Positions 42,987-50,548 of a DNA stretch of 64,000 bases are shown one piece after another. Each line of letters begins with the position of its first letter. The first letter of the stretch is position 1. Under the pieces are notes generated by a model. That model saw only the letters and a list, made by a program, of their open reading frames with translations. It did no database searches and had not been told where the DNA came from. The translations under genes were made by a program, and so were the position numbers. Source of the DNA: Arcticibacterium luteifluviistationis (GTDB lineage Bacteria > Bacteroidota > Bacteroidia > Cytophagales > Spirosomataceae); the NCBI RefSeq assembly GCF_003258705.1, contig NZ_CP029480.1, positions 5,208,001 to 5,272,000 of the forward strand, given 5' to 3'.

Positions 42987-43523
42987 TTATTTCGCGTTGT
43001 TCATCAAATCTATTTCCATAAACAACAAAAAGTCCTTAAATTCTGCTGGAATTTCCATTTCAGGATATGCTTCGATATCACGAAAACCAAAACTTCTATA
43101 TAACGAGTGAGCTGCTTCCATAAACTTTGGGCTATCAAGACGAACCTTTTTGTAACCAAGTTTTTTCGATTCAACTAAAAGTCCTTCAAGTATAGCTCGT
43201 CCTGCCCCAATTCGTCTGAAAGTTGGGTCAACAAACATCCGTTTTATTTCTCCGATTTCAGAATTGATGCTCTTTAGGCTTCCAAGCCCGCAGATTCCAC
43301 CTTCATAAACAGCTATTATTAGTTGTCCGTATGGTGGCTGAAATTTACTTATTTGTTGAATGTCCTGATCAACCGCTTCTTTTGGATTATGCGGATGGAC
43401 ACCATAGAGTTCTTGCATTTTGTCGTTACCCCAAACTAAATAGTCAAACCATAATTTTTTAATACTCTCAATGTCGCTAGGAATTTGAGCATATCTTACT
43501 TCGACATTTGATTTTTTTGCCAT
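42987..43523 (-). CDS. GNAT-family N-acetyltransferase
   Basis: A 178-residue GNAT protein. The acetyl-CoA motif is FRRIGAGRAILEGLLVESKK (R-x-x-G-x-G/A), preceded by GEIKRMFVDP and followed by SLYRSFGF. The N-terminus VEVRYAQIPSDIESIKKLWF is the usual beta1-alpha1. The frame runs 22 codons further upstream, but the ATG at 43523 fits the domain. Base composition resembles the neighbouring methyltransferase gene, and the two may have arrived together. Substrate unknown. Confidence 0.87.
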   Translation of the reverse strand: MAKKSNVEVRYAQIPSDIESIKKLWFDYLVWGNDKMQELYGVHPHNPKEAVDQDIQQISKFQPPYGQLIIAVYEGGICGLGSLKSINSEIGEIKRMFVDPTFRRIGAGRAILEGLLVESKKLGYKKVRLDSPKFMEAAHSLYRSFGFRDIEAYPEMEIPAEFKDFLLFMEIDLMNNAK

Positions 43524-43560
43524 AATTACTTTTTTTTCGATTTTGTCTGTTCGCTTTTCA

Positions 43561-43755
43561 GCTAACGATTTGGCTAAACCGCGTTTCAATGTAGTTTTGC
43601 TTTTGTTAGCACCAGTTCTACTTTTTTTCTTCCATTTTTCTCCAATCTATTCAGATAAAGTGGATAAATGGATGCAAATATCATATTGGCAACCTTTTCG
43701 TTTTTTCGGCTGTAACTTTCATTTTTACTTGATTTTGAATTGGTTCTGCTAACAA
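43561..43755. repeat. GCTAAC/GTTAGC inverted-repeat cluster upstream of the GNAT gene
   Basis: GCTAAC at 43561-43566 pairs with GTTAGC at 43605-43610, around an inner AAACCGCGTTT mini-palindrome. TTGTTAGCA at 43603-43611 is also an exact inverted copy of TGCTAACAA at 43747-43755. The site resembles the simple sites of gene cassettes (GTTRRRY and RYYYAAC) but does not fit their consensus exactly. It marks the upstream boundary of the GNAT/methyltransferase pair. Confidence 0.45.
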
Positions 43756-43856
43756 GTTAATATAATTGACACATCCCCTACTAACCGTTACCAGGCGTAT
43801 ATAAAAATAAAAAATCCAATTAGGTAATATCCTAAAAACTAAGAGACCCCTTCTTT

Positions 43857-43981
43857 AAAAAACCACCAAACGTTTAGTCCAGCTATTCTCTTTGGTATGG
43901 AGCTTTAAAAAATAAACACCTGGGTTTATGTCTTCTTTTAGTTTGATGGTATTTGTATTTAGTTTTTCCGATGTTTCTATT
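43857..43981 (-). pseudogene. orphan T9SS C-terminal sorting-domain fragment
   Basis: The minus strand reads 41 codons, from SEKLNTNTIKLKEDINPGVY through FLKLHTKENSWTKRLVVF to TAA. This is a close copy of the last 41 residues of the GH5 protein at 45206-46939 (SEKLDTYTIKLKEGINPGVY there has D-E-K-L, and the end reads RVVIF). Nucleotide identity over about 118 bp is around 84 percent by eye. It starts 9 bp after the amine oxidase stop, with no gene of its own attached, so it is a gene relic. Confidence 0.82.
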
Positions 43982-43989
43982 GCTATAGA

Positions 43990-45036
43990 TTATAAAATGC
44001 CTGCTAGTCTTAAGGCGGAAATAACCGCACCTTCCATATAACCTGAGAATGCTGTTGCGGTTTCTGTTCCTGAAAACAACAATTTCCCGTTCATGTAGCT
44101 TTGCTGTAATAAGGGGTGTCCGTTGTTTTGGTGAGGCCTTTGGATAACTTGGTTTCCGCTTAAAATAAATTCATCCGTCCAGATTTTGTCAAAATAACTG
44201 ACGGGATTTAAAGCTTTTTTACCCAAGAGCTCCCCTAATTGACGTAAAACAAACTCCTTTCTAACTTCCTGGGAGTAAGACGCCGCTCCGCCATTCAGAA
44301 ATCCTGTAAACCCAAATTTGTTTTCCTCATAATTCGTATGGTCGTACATTTCCGTCACAATGCCAGCATGGCTGTAAAGCATTCCAGAATAGCCTTTATT
44401 CCTCCAAAACGGTTCATTATATTCCAATACAAACTTTACTGCTCCCGACATCCATGTTTGAACAGTTGGTAAAATATTTGAAACATTTTCAGGTAATGGC
44501 GGCGTAAACTGAATTTGCGAGCCTGCGAGTTGTGCTGGAATGCATAAAATCACTTTATCGGCAGGCAGTTTTTGTCCGCTAGACGTCTCAACCAATAATT
44601 CGTTTTCAACTTCTGTAATGGCAGTAACTTTTGTATTCAGGCTTATGTTTTCAGAAGCCAGTTTTTGAGCCAAAGTATCTATAAGAACTTGGGTTCCTCC
44701 TTTCAATCGGAAAGATGGAGTTTCGGCCTCGGCTACAAAAAACTCCTGTGGTGGTTCAAATGATTTGGTTTGAAACAAAGAAGTACCCTTAGAAAACTGC
44801 GGGTATTTCTGTAAACCCAATTCATGGATAAGCGAGTCTAAATGCTCATGCATTTCCGAAAACCACGTAGCACCCAATTCTAAAGGCGTATCTAAGGTTC
44901 CGTTTATAGTTTGAATGCGTCCGCCTAATCTTGGCGAAGCTTCTAAGACTTGAGTTTCTATGTCTCTTTTAGACAGGAAATAAGCTAATGACAATCCGCT
45001 TAATCCTCCGCCTATAATTACAATTCGTTCTTTCAT
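43990..45036 (-). CDS. FAD-dependent amine oxidase-like flavoprotein
   Basis: A 348-residue NAD(P)/FAD-binding oxidoreductase of the flavin amine oxidase family. The Rossmann motif IIGGGLSGLSLAYFLSKRDI is at the N-terminus, followed by EASPRLGGRIQT with the FAD-binding R-R/G-G-R. LKGGTQVLIDTLAQKL and the C-terminal FSGTETATAFSGYMEGAV complete the FAD site. It is shorter than most amine oxidases (about 450). Substrate unknown. The start overlaps the stop of a relic frame (45033-45203), and a T9SS sorting-domain fragment follows its stop. Confidence 0.88.
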   Translation of the reverse strand: MKERIVIIGGGLSGLSLAYFLSKRDIETQVLEASPRLGGRIQTINGTLDTPLELGATWFSEMHEHLDSLIHELGLQKYPQFSKGTSLFQTKSFEPPQEFFVAEAETPSFRLKGGTQVLIDTLAQKLASENISLNTKVTAITEVENELLVETSSGQKLPADKVILCIPAQLAGSQIQFTPPLPENVSNILPTVQTWMSGAVKFVLEYNEPFWRNKGYSGMLYSHAGIVTEMYDHTNYEENKFGFTGFLNGGAASYSQEVRKEFVLRQLGELLGKKALNPVSYFDKIWTDEFILSGNQVIQRPHQNNGHPLLQQSYMNGKLLFSGTETATAFSGYMEGAVISALRLAGIL

Positions 45037-45203
45037 TTATTAATTTTTTGCAATAGCTTTTCTTCAAAACCGTGGTCTTCTTGGATATCTAAGGGGTTTA
45101 CACATTCAAACATAAATCTATTGGTACTCCCGAAACAAACGACCACTAGCTTAAAACGAAATGAATAATAAATACAAGAAATTCCTAAACCAATAGGTTC
45201 CCT
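45033..45203 (-). pseudogene. 3' end of a lost gene coupled to the amine oxidase gene
   Basis: An open minus-strand frame runs from the end of the GH5 gene (stop at 45206-45208) to TGA at 45033-45035. It reads KREPIGLGISCIYYSFRFKL, then VVVCFGSTNRFMFECVNPLD and IQEDHGFEEKLLQKINK. The stop overlaps the amine oxidase ATG in an ATGA arrangement typical of operon genes. No good start exists before 45113 (an ATG there would leave 26 codons). It looks like the C-terminal half of a real protein whose 5' part was replaced by the GH5 gene. Family not recognised. Confidence 0.55.
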
Positions 45204-45205
45204 TT

Positions 45206-46939
45206 TCAAAAGATCACCACCCGTTTAGTCCAACTATTCTCTTTGGTATGAAGTTTTAAGAAATATACTCCTGGGTTTATGCCTTCTTTTAATTTGATGG
45301 TATAGGTATCTAGTTTCTCGTCAGATTGTATAATTGCCCCTTTCAGATTATAGAGTTTGTATGATTCCAATTTTTCGGGTATCTCTATTTTAATATAACT
45401 GGAACTAGGATTTGGGTATACTTTTATGTTGATATCCACAGGTTCGGTAGCTAAAACCGTTTCTTCCTCGTCTTCACCAATTACCTCTTCTACTTTCAAA
45501 TCTTGTAACAGAGTGGTACCTACACATCCACCTATATCAAACACAAACCTTGCCTCAGGGTCATCATTGGCATTCATGGCAAAGCTATATAAGTATTCCC
45601 CCTCTTCCGTGGCAATATTAAACCCATTATAAGCCGAGTATGAGCTCCACGGTGCCGATGATTGACCGATATAAGAAGAAATAGAGACATCCTGATTTGC
45701 GGCAGCTTTAAAACTCACCAAATACCTCTTCCCTTTTTCTAAGGCAATATTATTAAGAACAAATTGCACTCTCCAGGCCTCGGCATCTACTTTGGTAACA
45801 TCTACCTGAGCCTTATCATTTTCTAAAACAAAAGTAGCTTCCGCGGTACCGCTGACCTGCAAATTCCAAGCAGAACTTCCTGTAGCAAAATCAGATTCAT
45901 AAATCACTTTGGTCTGGGTGACGGTGGCTTCAGGCATTGGATTCTTAAGCAATGCATCTACTAATCTTTGATTATATTGATTGGTATTTGGGTCAAAAAA
46001 GCCAAAACCTGCACTAAACTCCCAATAAGCCCAACTATAACCCTGCTCTTCAAACCACCTCGCTAAAAACGTAGTCCAAAGTTCGCGGCTATCAATATCC
46101 GCCATGCTATAAGCTCCAAACTCGCCAATATTGATAGGGACATTATTTTGCTTGGCAAAATAATCTGCAAACTTAAACTGCCTTTTAACGGCCTCTTGCT
46201 CCAAATCTGTGTTTCCCCATTTTGTGCCTAACCATGGCGAAGAATTTTCAACCCAGCCGGCACCCTGATGCGTAAACTGGAAAGGCTCATAATAATGGAT
46301 GCTTAGTATGATATTGTCATCACCCTCTGGTAATATAATTTTAGGCACAGCGGACAAGCCACCGTAATTTGCGATACCCATTACAACTGCTCTAGTCGGG
46401 TTATCTTTCCTTATCACAGCCAAAGCATCTGCAAAATATTCATTCCACATTTCAGGGCTTAAATTACCATGAGGCTCATTGAGTACTTCAAATAGTAAGG
46501 TCCCATCATAATCTTTAAAAGCTTCCGAAATTTGCGTCCATTGACTTAAAAATTCAGGTTTGGCAGCCACAGGGTCAGCAAATACATCTTCATGGTGATG
46601 CATGTTTATAATAGCCATCAAGCCAGACTCCTGAGCTTTGTCTACCACATACTTAACCCGATTAATAAAAGTCTCATTTATTTCATAAGGAGCACTTTGC
46701 TGAGCTCGTGCTTCCAAATCCCAGTTAACTGGAATACGAACATGATTAAAACCTAGCTCTGCTATTCTTTCAAAATAATCATCACGGAACGGATTCCCCC
46801 ATTCCTCTTCAGAAGGAGCTTCCAACATATTACCCATGTTCACTCCCCTACCTAGTTTCTCATTCAAAGAGAAAATGTTTTGGGCAGCTAGATTGTAGCT
46901 AGCCATCACAAGAAACAATATGCTATAAACAGTCTTCAT
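45206..46939 (-). CDS. T9SS-secreted GH5-family glycoside hydrolase
   Basis: A 577-residue secreted enzyme. Signal peptide about 1-19. The GH5 catalytic domain at about 25-325 has GRGVNMGNMLE, the acid/base Glu155 in FEVLNEPHG and the nucleophile Glu273 in NIGEFGAYS. A carbohydrate-binding-like beta domain follows (about 345-490, with SAWNLQVSGTAEATFVL). The last 71 residues (VYPNPSSSYIKIEIPEKLES onward) are a type A T9SS sorting domain. GH5 covers endoglucanases and mannanases; the exact substrate is unknown. A 125-bp copy of the 3' end lies past the neighbouring amine oxidase gene. Confidence 0.9.
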   Translation of the reverse strand: MKTVYSILFLVMASYNLAAQNIFSLNEKLGRGVNMGNMLEAPSEEEWGNPFRDDYFERIAELGFNHVRIPVNWDLEARAQQSAPYEINETFINRVKYVVDKAQESGLMAIINMHHHEDVFADPVAAKPEFLSQWTQISEAFKDYDGTLLFEVLNEPHGNLSPEMWNEYFADALAVIRKDNPTRAVVMGIANYGGLSAVPKIILPEGDDNIILSIHYYEPFQFTHQGAGWVENSSPWLGTKWGNTDLEQEAVKRQFKFADYFAKQNNVPINIGEFGAYSMADIDSRELWTTFLARWFEEQGYSWAYWEFSAGFGFFDPNTNQYNQRLVDALLKNPMPEATVTQTKVIYESDFATGSSAWNLQVSGTAEATFVLENDKAQVDVTKVDAEAWRVQFVLNNIALEKGKRYLVSFKAAANQDVSISSYIGQSSAPWSSYSAYNGFNIATEEGEYLYSFAMNANDDPEARFVFDIGGCVGTTLLQDLKVEEVIGEDEEETVLATEPVDINIKVYPNPSSSYIKIEIPEKLESYKLYNLKGAIIQSDEKLDTYTIKLKEGINPGVYFLKLHTKENSWTKRVVIF

Positions 46940-47109
46940 AGGACAAATGATAATTTACTATCAATTCAATTTACAAAGGAATTTCATTTTGACAAACCAC
47001 CATTTAACGGCAATAATCCACAAAAGAGCAAGACATCCGATTAAATTCAGCTTTTCGGAGGAATAAATAAAAATGTATTGACTTCTCTGGAAGTTCGGAT
47101 TGGCTAGAA

Positions 47110-47146
47110 ATAAAAAGAGTTCTGATTTAATAAACCAGAACTCTCT
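47110..47146 (-). terminator. terminator after the DUF1080 gene
   Basis: AGAGTTCTG at 47116-47124 is an exact inverted copy of CAGAACTCT at 47136-47144. On the minus strand it is followed by TTTTTATTT. It lies about 20 bp beyond the DUF1080 stop, upstream of the GH5 gene. Confidence 0.85.
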
Positions 47147-47166
47147 TATAAATAAAGCCTTAAATG

Positions 47167-47889
47167 CTAAAGCTCCTTAATCTTAATATTTTTGAAAGAA
47201 ACACCTTTTGCCCAGTCTTGAAGTGCTAGGTGGCCTGATGTGCTTTTGCCGTAGGCTTCAAAAGTTTTGAAACCGCTATTCGCTACCATCTCTTTCCACT
47301 CTTCTCCTTTTAAATCTTGTTCAGCCGTTTTGACATCATTTAGCCAAAAGCTAACCACGCCATCTTTTTGCATGATTCTAGAATAATTCCACTCTCCAGA
47401 AGGGTTTGGTGTTACAGGATTAAGATTTGGTTTAAAACCATATAAACATGCCGACCAGTGGGTCGTATTTTCTAAGTATTCTTTATGTATTCCTAAATTA
47501 TCAAGCAGCTGATATTCTGGACCGGTGGTCCAAGCGGTAGGATATTCTTCACCTTCCTGCACATTAAAAAATACGCCAGAATTGCCAGCCTCAGATATTT
47601 TCCAGTCAAATTTCAAATCGAAATTACTGTATGATTTATCAGACAATAAGTCGCCATGCTCTACTTCAAAAGTATCTGGCTTACAGTATAATTCGCCATC
47701 AAGAACAATCCATGCCGATGGCACATCACCTCTATTATATAAATGCCAACCCTTTGTGGTTTCACCATCAAATAACAAGCTCCAGCCCGCTTCTACTTCG
47801 AGCTCACTTAATGTATTTTCTTTATTTTCAGGCTCTTTACATGAAATAAAAGCAAGTGCAGAAAGGAATAGAATAATGGTTTTGTTCAT
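47167..47889 (-). CDS. DUF1080 (3-keto-disaccharide hydrolase-type) lipoprotein
   Basis: A 240-residue lipoprotein. The lipobox AFISC gives the lipidated Cys near residue 17. The rest is a jelly-roll of the DUF1080/3-keto-disaccharide hydrolase family: GWSLLFDGETTKGWHLYNRG, DLKFDWKISEAGNSGVFFNV, GPEYQLLDNLGIH and FWLNDVKTAEQ are typical. Members cleave 3-keto glycosides in some Bacteroidota. It fits a sugar-scavenging role next to the GH5 enzyme, but has its own terminator. Confidence 0.9.
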   Translation of the reverse strand: MNKTIILFLSALAFISCKEPENKENTLSELEVEAGWSLLFDGETTKGWHLYNRGDVPSAWIVLDGELYCKPDTFEVEHGDLLSDKSYSNFDLKFDWKISEAGNSGVFFNVQEGEEYPTAWTTGPEYQLLDNLGIHKEYLENTTHWSACLYGFKPNLNPVTPNPSGEWNYSRIMQKDGVVSFWLNDVKTAEQDLKGEEWKEMVANSGFKTFEAYGKSTSGHLALQDWAKGVSFKNIKIKEL

Positions 47890-48001
47890 AGGAGGGTTGT
47901 TTTTTTACGCAAGGTAGCTTTTATTTTTATGGGATAAAATACTATTTCAAAGAGCCAAACGGCCTAATTCTCTTGTAAGTTACTCCTTAAAAAAAGTTAA
48001 T

Positions 48002-48073
48002 TACGAAAAATATCGTAGACAAGTTTGCAAGTACGATATCTTTCGTACTACATTTGATACGAAATTAATCGTA
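48002..48073 (+). promoter_or_regulatory. three BlaI-type operators in the promoter of the BlaI/M56 operon
   Basis: TACGA-N6-TCGTA occurs three times: 48002-48017, 48032-48047 and 48058-48073. Centres are 30 and 26 bp apart. The promoter elements are TTTG at 48024-48027 and TACATTTG at 48049-48056, with a 21-nt spacer. Operator 2 lies between the -33 and -7 elements and operator 3 covers the likely start of transcription, so bound repressor would block transcription. This is the arrangement expected of autoregulation by the BlaI-family protein encoded next. Confidence 0.88.
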
Positions 48074-48081
48074 GACAAATT

Positions 48082-48453
48082 ATGGCATTGGCAAAACCAA
48101 CAGAATCAGAACTAGAAATACTACAACTACTTTGGAAAAAAGGACCTTCCTCTGTAAGAGAAATAAATGATGAACTAAGCAAAGCTAAAGAAGTAGGCTA
48201 TACCACCACTTTAAAAATGATGCAGCTTATGCTGGGCAAAGAACTCGTTACCAGAACAGAGCAGGGAAGGTTTCATATTTACAAGTCTGCCGTATCACAG
48301 AAAAGCATGCAAGAGCAACTGCTAAACAAGTTTGTGGATGCTGCTTTTGGCGGTCAAGCCATGGATATGGTGATGCAAGCTCTAGGAAACCATAAGGCTT
48401 CTAAAGATGAGCTAGACCAAATAAAGAAACTTATAGAAGGACTAGAAAGCTAA
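48082..48453 (+). CDS. BlaI/MecI/CopY-family transcriptional repressor
   Basis: A 123-residue winged-helix repressor. The N-terminal domain (about 1-75) has TESELEILQLLWKKGPSSVR, YTTTLKMMQLMLGKELVTRT and GRFHIYKS; the C-terminal helices (about 85-120) dimerise. It sits 9 bp after the third operator. Regulators of this family are cleaved by or released through a partner M56 metalloprotease, which follows here (48531-50507). In the genome context it may respond to an envelope signal other than a beta-lactam. Confidence 0.93.
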   Translation: MALAKPTESELEILQLLWKKGPSSVREINDELSKAKEVGYTTTLKMMQLMLGKELVTRTEQGRFHIYKSAVSQKSMQEQLLNKFVDAAFGGQAMDMVMQALGNHKASKDELDQIKKLIEGLES

Positions 48454-48486
48454 GTTATTACGAATACAAATTATGAAAAACGGAAA

Positions 48487-48512
48487 TTGATTGGTGCTTC
48501 GGCACCAGTCAA
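48487..48512 (+). promoter_or_regulatory. intercistronic hairpin with UUCG tetraloop
   Basis: The 11-nt arm TTGATTGGTGC at 48487-48497 pairs with GCACCAGTCAA at 48502-48512 (one G-U) across the loop TTCG. A UUCG loop closed by C-G is among the most stable RNA hairpins. No T-run follows, so it is not a standard terminator. It could protect or process the mRNA between repressor and protease and set their ratio. Confidence 0.7.
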
Positions 48513-48530
48513 CTCCAAAAAACAAAAACT

Positions 48531-50507
48531 ATGAAAAACCTAACATTACTATTTGAAACGCCCCTGGCCGGTACTTTCGGGCAAACCATGCTGCACTCCC
48601 TCTGGCAAGGTGTCATTATTGTCGGTATTTATCTTATTGCGGTACGCTTTATAAAGTCTGCCAATACCAAAACATGGGCAGGACTAACCGCATTTGGATT
48701 ACAGTTTCTAGCTTCGGCCATTACCTTTTCTATCCTTATGCCTTCTGATAGCATTTTGGCTGCCGAGGGTGCCACGCAAGTATTAACATTTAACGGCGTG
48801 CTGACAGAATTGGTCACCTCGCAAACCTCTCAATCTTATATTGACCTTATTCAAGAAAACGCTCATTGGTTATCTGTCGGATGGATTATCGGTTTTGTCT
48901 TTCTTTTTATTAGACAAATGGGTGGGCTCTTTTATGTTCAATTCCTAAAAAGCACTGGAATATCTGAGCTTTCGCAAAAAGCCGAAAAAGCCATTGACAA
49001 TGTTCTGAAGAAAGTAGATGGTAAAGTACCAAGCTTCAAAGCTTTTCACTCTAACAAGGTAGACACGGCCATGGTATTAGGTGCTTTAAAGCCAGTAATA
49101 CTTATTCCCTCTTCCTTAGTGAGTGGTCTAAGCTCTGAGCAACTAGAACTTATCATTGCCCATGAAATAGCCCATATAAAAAGGAATGACTTTCTAATTA
49201 ATTTGGTACAAACCTTACTGGAAAATCTATTTTTCTATCACCCAGTTTATTGGCTCGTGAGCCATCAAATAAGAGAAAACCGTGAGCATGCTTGTGATGA
49301 TTGGGCAGCGGAATTAACAGGAAACAAGATACTTTTAGCGAAGACTCTTGCTCAAATTCAATTGACTAGCCATCAACCTAGCTTAGCTATGGCTTTTGGT
49401 AAGAAAAGGATGCCAATGCTCGGGAGAATACAGCGACTACTTGGTGTTACTCCAGAAAGTCAAAAAGTAAAGTTTACCGCTCTTTTATTGATGCTTACGT
49501 CTATCTGTACTCTTGGCTTTGTTCAGGCTGAAAACATACCCGAAACCGAAATTGATGAACTTGTAATAACATCTGAAATCGAAATTCTTGAAGAAGTTAT
49601 AAAGGAAGACCAAACATTCGCCGAAAGCACGACTGTTTCTACAACTCAAACTACGATAAAGAAAGACTCTGGTGATGTAGAACAACATTACCATTATGAC
49701 CTCGGTGACCGCAATCTGAACATTCAGACCAATGATTATAAAATCAAAATAGACCCAAGTAAGATTGTCATTAACGGTAAAGAGCAACCATTGACCGCTG
49801 CCGAAAAAAAGAAGCTGAAAGGTCATTTTGATGAAATGCAGAAAGCAAACACCAACATTGAAAATATTTCTAAAGAAATAAATGTTGAGGTAAAGAAAAT
49901 CACAGACCTACAGCAAAACGCCATGGCCGATGTAGATTTTAACCCGCAAAGCGACCCTGCCTTTAAAAAGTCAATGGAAGTGATTCAGAAAGAATCTCAA
50001 ATGATAGCTAAATATGCGGTGGAGTTTCAAAGCGACATTGCGAAGCTAGATTCTAAGGCGAGCAATTACGATACTGAAATAGCCAAACTAGAAAAAGCCT
50101 TCGAAGCCAAAGTAAAAGTGCATGAAGACAAAATGGAAAGCTTTGAAGTAAACATGGAGGGTTTTGAGGCTAAAATGAAGAACTTTGAAACTAAAATGGA
50201 AAAGGAGTTTGAAATTCCTGCTAAAGAAATAGAAGCTGTTTTAAAGAAGAAAGAGGTTGTGATAGGCAAGCATGCTGATGAAATGGAAAGACACCACGAA
50301 GCCATTTTGAAAATGTTGCCAAAGGAGGTGCAAGACAATATTGGTATGGGAACGAGAGAAAGACCTGAGCGACCAGAACGTCCTGAAAGGCCAGAACGCC
50401 CAGAGAAACCCGAAAAGCCGGAGAAGGCTGAAAAACCACAGAAACCTGAAAAACCAGCCAAGCCAGCTAAAGCTGCAAAAACACCTATTCCTCCTAGAGT
50501 GGATTAA
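48531..50507 (+). CDS. M56-family membrane metalloprotease (BlaR1-like) with long C-terminal coiled coil
   Basis: A 658-residue protein. Membrane helices are at about 22-40, 50-70, 112-130 and 315-333. The zinc motif HEIAH at 211-215 lies in LELIIAHEIAHIKRNDF, with the third ligand Glu252 in RENREHACDDW, so it should be an active Zn protease. After the last helix it has a large extracytoplasmic region (about 335-658): predicted coiled coil at about 420-600 and a Pro-rich RPERPERPEKPEKP repeat (about 610-645). There is no penicillin-binding sensor domain. Together with the upstream BlaI-family repressor it forms a BlaR1/BlaI-like signalling pair. Confidence 0.88.
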   Translation: MKNLTLLFETPLAGTFGQTMLHSLWQGVIIVGIYLIAVRFIKSANTKTWAGLTAFGLQFLASAITFSILMPSDSILAAEGATQVLTFNGVLTELVTSQTSQSYIDLIQENAHWLSVGWIIGFVFLFIRQMGGLFYVQFLKSTGISELSQKAEKAIDNVLKKVDGKVPSFKAFHSNKVDTAMVLGALKPVILIPSSLVSGLSSEQLELIIAHEIAHIKRNDFLINLVQTLLENLFFYHPVYWLVSHQIRENREHACDDWAAELTGNKILLAKTLAQIQLTSHQPSLAMAFGKKRMPMLGRIQRLLGVTPESQKVKFTALLLMLTSICTLGFVQAENIPETEIDELVITSEIEILEEVIKEDQTFAESTTVSTTQTTIKKDSGDVEQHYHYDLGDRNLNIQTNDYKIKIDPSKIVINGKEQPLTAAEKKKLKGHFDEMQKANTNIENISKEINVEVKKITDLQQNAMADVDFNPQSDPAFKKSMEVIQKESQMIAKYAVEFQSDIAKLDSKASNYDTEIAKLEKAFEAKVKVHEDKMESFEVNMEGFEAKMKNFETKMEKEFEIPAKEIEAVLKKKEVVIGKHADEMERHHEAILKMLPKEVQDNIGMGTRERPERPERPERPERPEKPEKPEKAEKPQKPEKPAKPAKAAKTPIPPRVD

Positions 50508-50511
50508 TTAT

Positions 50512-50548
50512 AAAAAAAACTCCTTTAGCAGCTAAAGGAGTTTTTTTA
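50512..50548. terminator. terminator between convergent M56 and tamL genes
   Basis: AACTCCTTTAG at 50518-50528 is an exact inverted copy of CTAAAGGAGTT at 50532-50542, three-base loop, with A on the left and T on the right. It serves both the M56 gene and the convergent TamL gene. Confidence 0.92.

Larger units (their letters stand above)
43524..43989. other. 466-bp region with repeats and a sorting-domain relic
   Basis: There is no intact gene. 43561-43755 holds the GCTAAC/GTTAGC repeats. 43756-43856 has nothing I can name. 43857-43981 is a relic of a T9SS sorting domain (see separate entry). Confidence 0.5.

Noticed and set aside
42916-43755. Integron attC sites around the GNAT and methyltransferase genes
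   Set aside because: GTTAGC/GCTAAC repeats are present, but the sites do not match GTTRRRY and RYYYAAC, and no integrase is in the window. I report them only as repeats.
50066-50461. 131-codon minus-strand frame with collagen-like Gly-Phe-Ser-Gly repeats
   Set aside because: It is the antisense reading of the Pro/Glu/Arg repeat in the M56 protein.
48531-50507. Beta-lactam sensor (true BlaR1)
   Set aside because: There is no penicillin-binding domain; only the M56 protease part is shared with BlaR1.
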